A stretch of DNA of 64,000 nucleotides from Desulfovibrio subterraneus (GCF_013340285.1 NZ_BLVO01000012.1:248001-312000); one strand, 5' to 3'; numbered from the stretch's first letter, positions 14,636 to 24,243 are shown. Notes: a model not told the origin generated them from the sequence alone. Program-made: numbers and translations.

Positions 14636-15738
14636 TTCGCGTTAAATCCCTTGCGGCAGGGGTCTTGATTGCCGCAGCGCTGGCATTTGCCGGTTGCGAT
14701 GATTCGTCCAAGGCATCGGCAACGGATTCCGGTACGCAGGCGGCAGTGTCGGGCAATGCGTCTGCCATGGCCGACAAGCCTGAGCTGCCCCCCAGACCGG
14801 AATACGTGGTCAACGTGAAGGTTGAAACGATAACCCCTGCAAGCATGCGGGATATTCTGGTGCTTCCGGGAGAAACCGAGGCGCTGGATGACGTCAGTCT
14901 GGCTGCGGAACGGGCCGGTGTTGTGGAATGGGTTGGCGTTACCGAAGGCCAGATGGTGAAGGAAGGCCAGCAGATAGTGCGCATCAATCTGTCTGCATTG
15001 CAGGCGGCACTGGACAGGGCAAAGGCAAACCTGAAGCTGGCTGATGAGCAGCTGCGCCGCCGTCGTGACCTCTACGCCCGCAAAGTGCTCTCCCGCGAGG
15101 AGCTTGAACAGTCTGAAAACGAACAGACCGTGGCTCTGGCGAACCTTCGCGAGGCAGAAGTGAATTACAACTATGGCATAACCAGTTCTACCGTCTCCGG
15201 CGTGGTGAACAAGGTGTATGTCGATCCCGGCGAATACGTGGCCGAAGGCGCCACCGTGGCGGATATCGTGAACGTGGGTACCCTGCGCATCAATTTCAAT
15301 GTGCCGGAGGCCGATGTGCGCTTTCTGTCCGAAGGCCAGCAGGCCGATGTGCGGGTAGATACCTATCCCGACCGCAAGTGGACAGGCACAGTGGATTTTG
15401 TGGCATGGAAGGCTGATCTGGCTACCAGAACCTTTCAGGTGCGGCTGGTGGTGGACAACCGTGACGGCAGAATCCGTCCGGGCATGATTGCACGAGCTGC
15501 CTTTGTGCGCCGCTCTCTCAGCGATGCCGTGACTGTGCCGCTGTTCTGCGTGCAGGATAAGGGCGGGGAACGCATCGTGTTTGTGGAAAAGAACGGCGTT
15601 GCGCAGGCGCGTACTGTCGAGCTTGGCGTCATTGAGGGCGACCGCGTGCAGGTGCTCAAGGGGCTGGCAGCAGGCGACAGGCTTATCGTGGCCGGACATA
15701 CCGAAGTTGAAGACGGCACAAAGGTGAACGTGCGATGA
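14626..15738 (+). CDS. RND efflux periplasmic adaptor lipoprotein
   Basis: 370 residues, membrane-fusion protein that links the inner-membrane RND pump to an outer-membrane channel. The signal peptide ends in the lipobox LAFAGC (Cys24), so it is lipid-anchored. The hairpin (about residues 120-180, RAKANLKLADEQLRRRRDLY) and the flanking lipoyl halves are clear; ETEALDDVSLAAERAG is the typical adaptor entry strand. The gene overlaps tetR upstream and the pump downstream (ATGA), giving a three-gene coupled operon. No outer-membrane TolC-type gene is present here. Confidence 0.93.
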   Translation: MRIVRVKSLAAGVLIAAALAFAGCDDSSKASATDSGTQAAVSGNASAMADKPELPPRPEYVVNVKVETITPASMRDILVLPGETEALDDVSLAAERAGVVEWVGVTEGQMVKEGQQIVRINLSALQAALDRAKANLKLADEQLRRRRDLYARKVLSREELEQSENEQTVALANLREAEVNYNYGITSSTVSGVVNKVYVDPGEYVAEGATVADIVNVGTLRINFNVPEADVRFLSEGQQADVRVDTYPDRKWTGTVDFVAWKADLATRTFQVRLVVDNRDGRIRPGMIARAAFVRRSLSDAVTVPLFCVQDKGGERIVFVEKNGVAQARTVELGVIEGDRVQVLKGLAAGDRLIVAGHTEVEDGTKVNVR

Positions 15739-18700
15739 TATTGAATGAAGGCGCTTTGAAAAACCAGTCTCTGGTTTTGGTGCTGCTCATACTCATAGTG
15801 GTGGCGGGGCTCTACAGCTATGTGAAGCTGCCGCGTGAAGCCGCGCCGGATATTCAGATTCCGTATATCTTCGTAACCACCGACTATGAAGGCGTGGCTC
15901 CCGAAGATATGGAAAAGCTCATCACCATTCCGCTCGAGCGCAAGCTCAAGGGGCTGGAAGGCGTTGAAGAGCTCACTTCCCAGTCCGACGACGGCAATTC
16001 CACCATTGCCATCAAGTTTCTGCCCAGCGTTGATATTGACGATGCTTTGCAGAAGGTGCGCGACAAGGTGGATCAGGCCAAGGGCGACCTGCCCTCGGAC
16101 CTTGAGGATGATCCTCTCATCAGCGAGATGAACTTTTCGGACCAGCCCATTCTGCAGGTCGTGCTTTCCGGACCGTTCAGCCTGAAGCGGCTCAAGGTGT
16201 TTGCCGAGGAGCTTGAAGACCGGTTTGAGGCCATTCCCGGCGTGCTGGACGCCCGCATCATAGGCGGGCTTGAGCGCGAGATTCACGTGGAGTTCGATCT
16301 GGACAGGGTGGGGGCATACAATGTGCCGTTTACCACCATGCTCAAGGCTGTCGAGCGCGGCAACGTGAACATGCCGGGCGGTTCCATGAACATCGGCGAT
16401 GCCCGGTATCAGGTGCGCGTGCCCGAAGATTTCCAGAATCCTTCGGAGATCAACAACATCGTGGCCTTCGTGCGCGACGGCAAACCCGTGTATCTGCGTG
16501 ATGTGGCCTCCATTCGCGACCACTACAAGGAACCGGACACCCTGAGCCGGCTGAACAAGGAAAACGCGGTTACCCTGCAGATCGTGAAGCGCAGCGGCGA
16601 GAACATCATCTTCATCAACGATCAGGTCACTGAGGTCGTGAAGGAGATGCGCGACTATCTGCCGCCCACGCTGAATATCAGCCTTACGGCAGACATGGCG
16701 GAAGACATCCGCAGCATGGTGGCCGACCTTGAGAACAACATTCTCTCCGGCCTGCTGCTGGTTCTTATAGTGGTGCTTGTCTTCATCGGCGGGCGGTCTG
16801 CCGTGTTTGTTTCCGTGGCCATTCCGCTGTCCATGCTTATTACCTTTGCCATGCTGCGGGTGCTCGACATCACTCTGAACATGGTGGTGCTCTTCTCGCT
16901 CATTCTCGCGCTGGGTATGCTCGTGGATAACGGCATCGTTATCGTGGAGAACATCTACCGGCACATGCAGGAAGGCAAAACCCGCTTTCAGGCAGCCATG
17001 GACGGCACCAGCGAAGTGGCGTGGCCGGTCATCACCTCCACGCTCACGACCGTGGGCGCGTTCTTCCCCATGGTGTTCTGGCCGGGCATCATGGGCGGCT
17101 TCATGTCCTTCCTGCCCAAGACAGTTATTCTGGCACTCGTGGGCTCCCTGTTTGTGGCACTGGTGGTGAACCCGGTGCTGTCCGCACGGTATCAGACTGC
17201 CAAGCCTCCGCGCTTTGCCGATGACGGTACCGAGGCATCCTCCCGCTCCCGCAGGGTGTATATGTGGATGCTGGAATGGTCTCTGAACCATCGCTGGCTT
17301 GTCCTTCTGATCTCGGTAGCCATGTTCATCGGTTCTGCGGCGGCTTTCAGCATGTTCGGCAAAGGGGTGGAGTTCTTCCCTGAAACCGAGCCGAAGCGTG
17401 CCTACGCCAATATCAAGATGCCCATAGGCACCAACCTTGATGCCACTGACAGGCAGGTCAGGGTTATCGAGCGCGTTGCATCGGAATATGATGATGTGCG
17501 GTTTGTCATTGCCAGCAGCGGCGCGGGCACGGGCGGCGATTTCGGTGGCGGCGGAACGGGAACACACCTTGGTTCCGTGGCGCTGGACTTCCGGCCCATT
17601 GCCGAGCGTAAGCGCCATTCTTCGGATATTGTGGCCGAGGTGCGTGACCGGCTCGCGAGCATGATCACCGGCGCGGAACTGCGGGTGGAAAAAGAGAAGG
17701 AAGGTCCGCCTACGGGCGATCCTGTGAGCCTTGAAATATACGGCGACGACATGAAGGTGCTAGGCGAGATTGTGGAACAGGTGCGGGGCATCATGCGTGA
17801 TATTCCCGGCATTGTGGACCTGAAGGACAACTTCGTGAACGGCAAGCCGGAGATCCAGATCCGAGTGGACAAGGAAAAGACCGCTCTGCTGGGGCTCGAT
17901 ACCTATGAAGTCGCCTATACTGTGAAGGCCGCCATCAACGGTGCCAAGGTAGGCGTATACCGCGAAGGCAAGGATGAATACGACATCATTGCCAAGCTTC
18001 CCGAAAAGGACAGACAGTCCGTCGAGGCCCTGCGCCGTATCACGGTGTCCGGTCCCAACGGTGAACCTGTTCCGCTCACCACGCTGGCGGATATCCACCT
18101 TGCCAGCGGTCTTGGAGCCATCAACCACAAGGACCAGAAACGCGTAATTACCGTTTCGTCCGACGTGAACGGCAGGCTGGCCAACGACATCATCAAGGAG
18201 CTTGACGCCAAGCTGAAGAAGCAGAGCTGGCCCCGCGGCTATTCATATAGCTTCGGTGGTGAACAGGAAGAACAGCGCAAGGCGGAAGAATTCCTCACCG
18301 AGGCATTCATCGGTGCCATTTTCCTCATCTTCATGGTGCTGGTGGCGCAGTTCAACTCCATGCTCACGCCGTTCATCATCCTGACCTCGGTGGTGCTTTC
18401 GTTCATCGGCGTGTTCCTCGGACTGCTGATTACGGGCACGGCCTTCGGCATCATCATGACGGGCGTGGGTGTCATATCCCTTGCCGGCGTCGTGGTGAAC
18501 AACGCCATTGTGCTTATCGATTACTTCGAGCAGCTCAAGAAGACAGGCATGGAGACGCGCGAAGCCTTGCTCAAGGCCGGGATAACCCGTTTCCGGCCGG
18601 TTATGCTCACGGCTATCACGACCATTCTGGGCCTGCTGCCCATGGCTATCGGCGTGAGTTTCGACTTCTTCAAGATGGAACTGATCACCGAATCGGAATC

Positions 18701-18902
18701 GGCCCAGTGGTGGGGCCCCATGGCAGTCGCCGTTATATTCGGCCTGCTGGTGGCTACGTTGCTGACGCTGGTTGTGGTGCCTGTGCTCTGCTCGCTGCAG
18801 GACAGCCTGCGCGCCAGAAAGCAGCGCAAACGTGATGCCGGAAAGGGAAGTGATGATGCCGCCGGTACTGCGCCCGCAGATCCGGAAGGGCAGCACGCAT
18901 AG
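15735..18902 (+). CDS. RND efflux transporter (AcrB family)
   Basis: 1055 residues, the usual size for a proton-driven RND exporter. Two sets of six membrane segments are separated by large periplasmic loops. Transmembrane segment 4 has MLVDNGIVIVENIYRH: one of the two AcrB proton-relay Asp residues is present and the second is Asn, as in several RND subfamilies. GVVVNNAIVLIDYFEQ is the equivalent in the second half. TSTLTTVGAFFPMVF and AITTILGLLPMAIG are the repeated signature segments. It is translated with the adaptor (4-nt overlap). The substrate cannot be predicted; resistance to toxic compounds is likely from the TetR control. Confidence 0.95.
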   Translation: MILNEGALKNQSLVLVLLILIVVAGLYSYVKLPREAAPDIQIPYIFVTTDYEGVAPEDMEKLITIPLERKLKGLEGVEELTSQSDDGNSTIAIKFLPSVDIDDALQKVRDKVDQAKGDLPSDLEDDPLISEMNFSDQPILQVVLSGPFSLKRLKVFAEELEDRFEAIPGVLDARIIGGLEREIHVEFDLDRVGAYNVPFTTMLKAVERGNVNMPGGSMNIGDARYQVRVPEDFQNPSEINNIVAFVRDGKPVYLRDVASIRDHYKEPDTLSRLNKENAVTLQIVKRSGENIIFINDQVTEVVKEMRDYLPPTLNISLTADMAEDIRSMVADLENNILSGLLLVLIVVLVFIGGRSAVFVSVAIPLSMLITFAMLRVLDITLNMVVLFSLILALGMLVDNGIVIVENIYRHMQEGKTRFQAAMDGTSEVAWPVITSTLTTVGAFFPMVFWPGIMGGFMSFLPKTVILALVGSLFVALVVNPVLSARYQTAKPPRFADDGTEASSRSRRVYMWMLEWSLNHRWLVLLISVAMFIGSAAAFSMFGKGVEFFPETEPKRAYANIKMPIGTNLDATDRQVRVIERVASEYDDVRFVIASSGAGTGGDFGGGGTGTHLGSVALDFRPIAERKRHSSDIVAEVRDRLASMITGAELRVEKEKEGPPTGDPVSLEIYGDDMKVLGEIVEQVRGIMRDIPGIVDLKDNFVNGKPEIQIRVDKEKTALLGLDTYEVAYTVKAAINGAKVGVYREGKDEYDIIAKLPEKDRQSVEALRRITVSGPNGEPVPLTTLADIHLASGLGAINHKDQKRVITVSSDVNGRLANDIIKELDAKLKKQSWPRGYSYSFGGEQEEQRKAEEFLTEAFIGAIFLIFMVLVAQFNSMLTPFIILTSVVLSFIGVFLGLLITGTAFGIIMTGVGVISLAGVVVNNAIVLIDYFEQLKKTGMETREALLKAGITRFRPVMLTAITTILGLLPMAIGVSFDFFKMELITESESAQWWGPMAVAVIFGLLVATLLTLVVVPVLCSLQDSLRARKQRKRDAGKGSDDAAGTAPADPEGQHA

Positions 18903-18923
18903 CCGCCATCCGATACTGAAGAC

Positions 18924-18958
18924 AAAAAAGAAGGACGCTCCGTGGAGCGTCCTTTTTT
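18924..18958. terminator. Bidirectional terminator
   Basis: 10-bp hairpin (AAGGACGCTC arm) flanked by AAAAAA on the left and TTTTTT on the right. It serves the RND operon and the convergent repressor gene. Confidence 0.88.
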
Positions 18959-18988
18959 ATTGCGTTGCTATCAACGATTGCTCATTGA

Positions 18989-19684
18989 TTACAGGGTCTG
19001 CAGCACCCAGGCTACGCGGCCGATAATAGCTTCGGCGCGTTTTTCCACGGGCAGAGACTGCTCGGGATGAGACTGGTTTTCGCTGCGCATGATGAAGCGG
19101 TTGTTGGCCGCATCAAGGAAGAGGCGCTTCAGTGAAATACCCTCGTAGGGGACGAACACCCCGTAGATTTCGCCCGAAAGGACGTTCTTCTGGTTGGTGT
19201 CCAGACCTACGTAGGCACCTTTGTGGATAAGGGGTTCCATGCCGGATGCTTCCACGCGCAGTACCTGAATGTTGGTGCCTGCGAAGGACTGGGGAATGCA
19301 CAGCTTGCCGATTCCCTTCAGCACGCGCTGACCGTTGTCGTCGGTCTCGCACTGCATGGAGTGTATGGTAACCACGGCGTTGCGGGCATCGGGATCTCCG
19401 AATTTGGCAGAATCCTCGAACACGCGGCCGGCGGCGGGGCCTTCAAGGGGTTCATATCCCTGTTCGGTGCGCAGGTACATGGGGCCGACGCCCTTCTTCA
19501 GCCAGTCGGGGTTTAAGCCGAACTTTTCGAAGAGCTTCATATACCAGTCGGAAGGTACAGAATTGCGGCGCTTGGCATCGGAAATACTGGATTGACGGAT
19601 GTCCAGCACTTCAGCCAGCTCAACCTGAGTTCTGGTGTGGGTTGAGAGCTTGATGCGCTCAAAAACTTCATCAAAGGTGGACAC
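18989..19684 (-). CDS. CI-like HTH repressor with S24 peptidase domain
   Basis: 231 residues. The N-terminal phage-CI-type helix-turn-helix (about residues 1-65; TQVELAEVLDIRQSSISDAK) is followed by a LexA/CI S24 peptidase domain. The Ser nucleophile is in EASGMEPLI and the general-base Lys in GISLKRLFLD, so self-cleavage or a sensing remnant is possible. The GTG start at 19684 has GGGAG 7 nt upstream. Standalone chromosomal members of this type occur in Desulfovibrio; no phage structural genes surround it. Its target may be its own upstream region (TTCTTGTATAAGAA, 19754-19767). Confidence 0.85.
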   Translation of the reverse strand: MSTFDEVFERIKLSTHTRTQVELAEVLDIRQSSISDAKRRNSVPSDWYMKLFEKFGLNPDWLKKGVGPMYLRTEQGYEPLEGPAAGRVFEDSAKFGDPDARNAVVTIHSMQCETDDNGQRVLKGIGKLCIPQSFAGTNIQVLRVEASGMEPLIHKGAYVGLDTNQKNVLSGEIYGVFVPYEGISLKRLFLDAANNRFIMRSENQSHPEQSLPVEKRAEAIIGRVAWVLQTL

Positions 19685-20188
19685 GTGATTTCTCCCGCCT
19701 GTCACGGCGATGGCACGGAAGGGATGCGCATGCACCGGTTGACATTGTGTTTTTTCTTGTATAAGAATTGCTATATCGTAATGCTGTGTCTGCTCCCCGG
19801 TAGATGCAACAGTGCTGAGGCGGAAACGTCTGCGCACACTTATGACGGTAAGCGGGCATCCCTTTATTCAAGGGGCAAACTTTATCCCCATTCCATCCTT
19901 CCATGGATAGGGTCCTTGTCAGCATCTGCATCGTCGTGCATCTAGTGGGTGTGCAAGCAGAGCACTGCTTGTCCTCGGTACCCTGCCGATGCCATCCCCG
20001 TGGGAATAACGTCCGGCGTTCACATTGCCGTGGCGATGTATCATGTTGCGCCAAAGCGCATGTAGACACATTACCATATACAAAAAACAGGATGATATCA
20101 AACACCAATGTGTGCGAACCTATTTGGTGTGGAAATGTTCTATTCTTATCAGTGTTTAGCACCTGAAAAGCGACGGGGCTGACACAAT
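19685..20188. other. Gene-free region with a possible repressor site
   Basis: No convincing coding frame in about 500 bp. A 14-bp dyad TTCTTGTATAAGAA at 19754-19767 lies about 70 nt upstream of the repressor start, next to a plus-strand TTGACA. It could be an operator for the S24 repressor. Confidence 0.4.
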
Positions 20189-20226
20189 AAACGCGGCAGA
20201 AGGTATAAGCCTTCTGCCGCGTTTTT
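20189..20226 (-). terminator. Terminator after hflKC
   Basis: 15-bp hairpin (AAACGCGGCAGAAGG arm, 6-nt loop) lying 24 nt past the hflC stop, with T residues on both outer sides. Confidence 0.8.
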
Positions 20227-20249
20227 GGTATTGTTCTGTGTATAGGTGC

Positions 20250-21098
20250 TTACTTCAGGTATTTCAGGAACTGATCGTCCGTCGTGAGCAGAATGCGTGT
20301 TTTGCCGGCAAAACTCTTCTTGTATGCCTCCATCGAACGCTGGAATTCATAGAACTCCGGAGACTTGCTCAGGGCTTCGGCGAATACCCGGGTAGAAAGT
20401 GCTTCACCCTCACCTCGGATTACGGAAGCCTGTCTGCGGGCTTCAGCCAGAATCACGGCCTGTTCCTTGTCAGCAGTGGACTTGATGGTCGTGGATTCTT
20501 CCTGACCTTCAGACCTGTACTGCTTTGCCTGACGTTCACGTTCCGCACGCATGCGGCCGAAGATGGCTCGCTGGTTTTCGGGCGGCAGATCGGTACGCTT
20601 GATGCGTACGTCGATGATCTCAATGCCGTATTCCGAAATCAGATCCGAAGAACGTTTGGTTACCATCTCCATGATGGCGCTTCGTTCAGAGGATACCACT
20701 TCCGTCAGCGTGTAGCGGCCGAGGAAAACACGCAGCTGCGAATACACGATGTCGTCCAGACGTGCCTGCGCACCGGGAATGGTGCGGACAGTCTGATAGA
20801 AGCGCAGCGGGTCGGTAATGCGCCAGCGGGCATAGTTATCCAGCACAAGCGCCTTTTTGTCCTTGGTCAGCGCTTCGGCAGGCTGCGCATCATAGTCGAG
20901 CACTCGGGCGTCGAAGTAGATGACATTCTGCACGAAGGGCAGCTTGAAGTGCAGACCCGGTTCGAGGACGCCACCGACAGGCTTTCCAAGTTGCAGCACG
21001 AGCGCGTTCTGGGTCTGATGCACGGTAAATGCCGACTGGAACACAACCACAAGGCCGACAAAGATGCCGATGATGAGAGTGAGCGATCTGTTAGACAT
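20250..21098 (-). CDS. hflC: HflC, SPFH/prohibitin-like membrane protein
   Basis: 282 residues. One N-terminal membrane anchor (LTLIIGIFVGLVVVFQSAF), then an SPFH domain with the family features QTQNALVLQLGKP and GLHFKLPFVQNVIYFDAR, and a long C-terminal helix rich in Glu, Ala and Arg (about 180-240). Together with HflK it forms the large membrane microdomain cage that modulates the FtsH protease. The gene follows hflK by 2 nt and ends before a strong terminator, as in the standard hflKC operon. The ATG start at 21098 directly follows hflK. Confidence 0.95.
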   Translation of the reverse strand: MSNRSLTLIIGIFVGLVVVFQSAFTVHQTQNALVLQLGKPVGGVLEPGLHFKLPFVQNVIYFDARVLDYDAQPAEALTKDKKALVLDNYARWRITDPLRFYQTVRTIPGAQARLDDIVYSQLRVFLGRYTLTEVVSSERSAIMEMVTKRSSDLISEYGIEIIDVRIKRTDLPPENQRAIFGRMRAERERQAKQYRSEGQEESTTIKSTADKEQAVILAEARRQASVIRGEGEALSTRVFAEALSKSPEFYEFQRSMEAYKKSFAGKTRILLTTDDQFLKYLK

Positions 21099-21100
21099 GA

Positions 21101-22183
21101 TTACTCGCCTCCCTTCACGGTCTTCAGCTTGTCGAGGGGCAGGTAAGGAATTACCTGTGACATGCCCTTGTCCGGCAGAATGAGTTTTTCCACATCGGGG
21201 TTGCCGAGGATCTCTTCCATGGCCTCAAGGTAGAGGCGCTTTTTGGTGATGTCCTTGGCCTTGTTGTATTCCAGCAACACGGCGAGGAAGCGGTTGGCTT
21301 CACCCTCGGCGTTCTTTACCACGGTTTCCTTGTAAGCCTGTGCCTGGTTCACGATCTGCGCGGCATTGCCTCGGGCTTTGGGCAGCAGTTCGTTACGGTA
21401 GGCCTCAGCTTCATTGATGATACGGCTGCGGTCTTCGCGGGCGCTGGCCACGTCCTTGAATGCGTCGATGACTTCCTTGGGCGGATGTACATCCTGCATC
21501 TGCACGGCCACCACGCGAATGCCTGCCCCGTAGCGGTCAAGAATGGTCTGCAGCAGGTCGCGGCAATCACTCTGGATCTGGGTTTTCCCCTTGGTGAGGG
21601 CGTTGTCTATCACGTTGTGACCGATGACTTCACGCATGGCCGCTTCAGAGGCGCTCTTCACGGTCCAGGGTTGCTGGGTGACGTTGAAGAGGTAAGCCAC
21701 GGGATCCTTGATCTGATATTGCACGATGAACTGAACATCCACGATGTTCTCGTCACCTGTGAGCATCAGGGATTCTTCCTTCACCGAGCGCATGGCGCCC
21801 TGCTGGAAGGTGCCGCGCTCAGTGGAGCGGAAGCCCACTTCAAGACGGCGGATTTCCGTGATTTTGGGTTTGTAGACGTTCTCTACCGGGAAGGGCAGAT
21901 GGTAATGGGGGCCGGCTTCCACAGTGCGGTCATATTGACCGAACCGCAGCACGATACCCACTTCATCTGGTTCCACGATAAATACGCCCGAAGCCAGCCA
22001 AAGAAGTAAGACCAGGCCAAGCACAAGCTTGCCTGCGGGGAATTTGAAACCCCTGAGCTTCTTCAGGCTGTCGCCGATAGGGTCGAGGTTGGGACCGCCG
22101 GGACCCCAACCGGGCCCGGGGCCCTGTCCGCCACCGGACTGCCTTTGCCGTTTTTCTTGCAGTTTTTCCCAATCCCAGTTCAT
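21101..22183 (-). CDS. hflK: HflK, SPFH/prohibitin-like membrane protein
   Basis: 360 residues. The cytoplasmic N-terminus is Gly/Pro-rich (GGGQGPGPGWGPGGP), as usual in HflK. Next come one membrane segment (LVLGLVLLLWLASGVFIV) and the SPFH domain (VGIVLRFGQYDRTVEAGPHY, VVAVQMQDVHPPKEVIDAF). The ATG at 22183 (MNWDWEKLQ) is the family-like start; the frame is open 13 codons further but that extension is not conserved in character. The partner is HflC. The gene is divergent from the phosphomannomutase gene with about 98 nt between the starts. Confidence 0.95.
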   Translation of the reverse strand: MNWDWEKLQEKRQRQSGGGQGPGPGWGPGGPNLDPIGDSLKKLRGFKFPAGKLVLGLVLLLWLASGVFIVEPDEVGIVLRFGQYDRTVEAGPHYHLPFPVENVYKPKITEIRRLEVGFRSTERGTFQQGAMRSVKEESLMLTGDENIVDVQFIVQYQIKDPVAYLFNVTQQPWTVKSASEAAMREVIGHNVIDNALTKGKTQIQSDCRDLLQTILDRYGAGIRVVAVQMQDVHPPKEVIDAFKDVASAREDRSRIINEAEAYRNELLPKARGNAAQIVNQAQAYKETVVKNAEGEANRFLAVLLEYNKAKDITKKRLYLEAMEEILGNPDVEKLILPDKGMSQVIPYLPLDKLKTVKGGE

Positions 22184-22281
22184 AATGCTTGAAAAAATAT
22201 GGCAGTTACGAGGATAGGTCAAGAAGCATCGGTATAAAACCGCGTCTCTGTCAAAACTTTATTCAGGACTACTCCCCGAAC

Positions 22282-23655
22282 ATGAAACCAGTGACTGAAA
22301 CCGTCTTCCGCGCATATGACATACGCGGCGTGGTGGGCTCCGATTTTGACGAAGAATGGGTGGAATGCCTGGGCAGGGCCATCGGCACTTTCTTTGTGCG
22401 CCGGGGGCATCGTGATGCCGTGGTGGGGTACGACTGCCGCCATTCCTCTCCTTCTTATCAGCAGGCCCTGACCAGAGGATTGCTTTCCACCGGAGTGGAC
22501 GTGACCGCTCTGGGCATGGTGGCAACCCCGCTGCTCTATTTCGGCATTGTGCATCTCGGGCGGCAGGCGGGGGTCATGATAACCGCGAGCCATAACCCGC
22601 CGCAGTACAATGGCTTCAAGGTCTGGGCCGGACGCGGGACCGTGCACACCACTGCCATACGCGAAATTTATGAGATCATGGCCTCCGGCGAATTTGCCGA
22701 AGGGCAGGGCATTGGCTGCGAGTTTGACATTGTGCCGGATTATGAGGCCGCTGTGCTTGAACGCAACCGGCTTTCCCGTCCGCTCAAGGTTGTGGTAGAC
22801 GGTGGCAACGGCGCAGGGGGCGAAGTCTGCGCCCGCATATTGCGCCGCATGGGCTGCGAGGTTGAGGAAATGTACTGCGAGCCGGATGGTGACTTTCCCA
22901 ATCACCATCCCGACCCTACCATAGAGGCGTACATGACGGACCTCATCGGCCGCATGCGTGCTACCGGTGCTGATCTGGGCATAGGGCTGGATGGCGATGC
23001 CGACAGGCTCGGCATAGTGGATGCCGGAGGCAGGCTGCTGCTTGGTGATGAACTTTTCAGCCTGTTTGCCCGTGATGTGCTGGCCAGATTGCCCGGCAGT
23101 CTGCTCATCGGGGATGTGAAGTGCTCTCACCGCCTGTTTGACGATATCCGTCAGCACGGTGGCAGAACCATGATGTGGGTGACGGGGCATTCCGTGATGA
23201 AGGCCAAGATGCTTGAGGAAAACGCCCCCATGGCGGGCGAGCTTTCCGGTCACATGTTCTTCAACGAGGGCTGGTTCGGCTTTGACGATGCCGTGTATGC
23301 TGCGGCGCGCATGGCCTCCATCCTTTCCGCGCAGAAAAAACCCCTGACGGAACTGCCGGGGTGGCCCCATGCGTGTAGTACGCCGGAATTGCACGTACCG
23401 TGTCCGGATGCTGTGAAGTTTGCCGTCATAAAAAAAGCACAGGATTATTTTCGGGCACGTCATGATGATGTAATAGATATTGATGGCGTGCGACTGAATT
23501 TTCCGGACGGATGGGGACTGGTGCGCGCATCCAATACGCAGCCGGTGCTTGTGATGCGTTATGAGGCGCAGACCGGAGATAGACTTGATGAGATACGGAC
23601 GATGATGGAAACGCCGCTTCTGGAATGGATAGCCGAAGCGGGCGGACAAATATAA
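22282..23655 (+). CDS. Phosphomannomutase/phosphoglucomutase
   Basis: 457 residues, alpha-D-phosphohexomutase family. It interconverts hexose 6- and 1-phosphates for nucleotide-sugar synthesis. All four signature sites are present: FRAYDIRG at the N-terminus, the phosphoserine loop TASHNPPQYNGFK, the Mg-binding LDGDADRLG and the sugar-specificity loop GELSGHMFF, plus the C-terminal RASNTQP phosphate-binding loop. GEMSGH-type loops are typical of dual mannose/glucose enzymes. The start is ATG 22282; an upstream extension lacks family similarity. It is followed after 36 nt by the ferredoxin gene, but a functional link is not obvious. Confidence 0.93.
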   Translation: MKPVTETVFRAYDIRGVVGSDFDEEWVECLGRAIGTFFVRRGHRDAVVGYDCRHSSPSYQQALTRGLLSTGVDVTALGMVATPLLYFGIVHLGRQAGVMITASHNPPQYNGFKVWAGRGTVHTTAIREIYEIMASGEFAEGQGIGCEFDIVPDYEAAVLERNRLSRPLKVVVDGGNGAGGEVCARILRRMGCEVEEMYCEPDGDFPNHHPDPTIEAYMTDLIGRMRATGADLGIGLDGDADRLGIVDAGGRLLLGDELFSLFARDVLARLPGSLLIGDVKCSHRLFDDIRQHGGRTMMWVTGHSVMKAKMLEENAPMAGELSGHMFFNEGWFGFDDAVYAAARMASILSAQKKPLTELPGWPHACSTPELHVPCPDAVKFAVIKKAQDYFRARHDDVIDIDGVRLNFPDGWGLVRASNTQPVLVMRYEAQTGDRLDEIRTMMETPLLEWIAEAGGQI

Positions 23656-23691
23656 CGCTTCGCGCCCTGTGCGCGGATGAAGGCGGCTGAG

Positions 23692-24243
23692 ATGAAGATA
23701 TTGCGGGCAAACAAGATGGAGCGGTGTATCGGATGCCATTCCTGTTCGCTGGCGTGCGCCCGTCTGGTGCACAGAAAACTGTCGTGGAACACGGCGGGTA
23801 TACGCATTGCGTCGGCTGGCGGCCTTTCCACCGGCTTTGAAGCGCATTTGTGCGTGGCCTGTGATCCTGCACCCTGTGCTGCGGCGTGTCCCACCGGTTC
23901 GCTGACACAGCGTAAGGGCGGTGGCGTGAAACAGGAACGCGATCTCTGCATCCGCTGCGGCAAATGTGCCGCAGCCTGCCCCGTGGATGCCATATACATG
24001 GAACCGGAAGAGAATGTCCCCTATCTGTGTATTCACTGCGGGCGGTGTGTGGCCTTCTGTCCGCACGGGTGTCTGGAACTTGTCGATGCCCCTGATTCGG
24101 TGCATGAAACCGCCGGAGAGGGTGGCTCCACAGGTGTTTCCACGGACGCTTCCACGGGCGTTTCCACGGACGCTTCCACGAATGTTTCCACGGATGTTCC
24201 CACGGACGGTCAGGCAGCCAAAGGGGTGAGCGATGCGTACTGA
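23692..24243 (+). CDS. Polyferredoxin-type electron partner of AOR
   Basis: 183 residues with the four-cluster layout of HycB/AorX-type ferredoxins: CIGCHSCSLAC, CVACDPAPCAAACP, CIRCGKCAAACP and CIHCGRCVAFCP, that is 16 Cys for up to four 4Fe-4S clusters. It probably carries electrons from the adjacent aldehyde oxidoreductase. The C-terminal tail (about 24 residues) is a repetitive Val/Ala-Ser-Thr-Asp run encoded by six 12-nt repeats and looks like a non-structural extension. The start is ATG 23692 with AAGG 8 nt before; ATG 23677 is an in-frame alternative. It overlaps the AOR start by 11 nt. Confidence 0.9.
   Translation: MKILRANKMERCIGCHSCSLACARLVHRKLSWNTAGIRIASAGGLSTGFEAHLCVACDPAPCAAACPTGSLTQRKGGGVKQERDLCIRCGKCAAACPVDAIYMEPEENVPYLCIHCGRCVAFCPHGCLELVDAPDSVHETAGEGGSTGVSTDASTGVSTDASTNVSTDVPTDGQAAKGVSDAY
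24136..24207 (+). repeat. Six 12-bp tandem repeats in the ferredoxin gene
   Basis: Six units of the type G(T/C)TTCCACGGAC, encoding VSTD/ASTG/VSTD/ASTN/VSTD/VPTD. In frame, so copy-number change would only lengthen or shorten the tail. Confidence 0.85.

Noticed and set aside
15435-17618. 727-codon minus-strand frame (and the 508-codon one at 14173-15699)
   Set aside because: Shadows of the RND adaptor and pump genes; His-rich, compositionally odd translations with no family pattern.
18989-19684. Prophage indicated by a CI-like repressor
   Set aside because: No integrase, terminase or structural genes nearby.
22219-24105. Long minus-strand frames opposite phosphomannomutase and ferredoxin
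   Set aside because: Opposite two clear genes and without ribosome-binding sites or recognisable domains.
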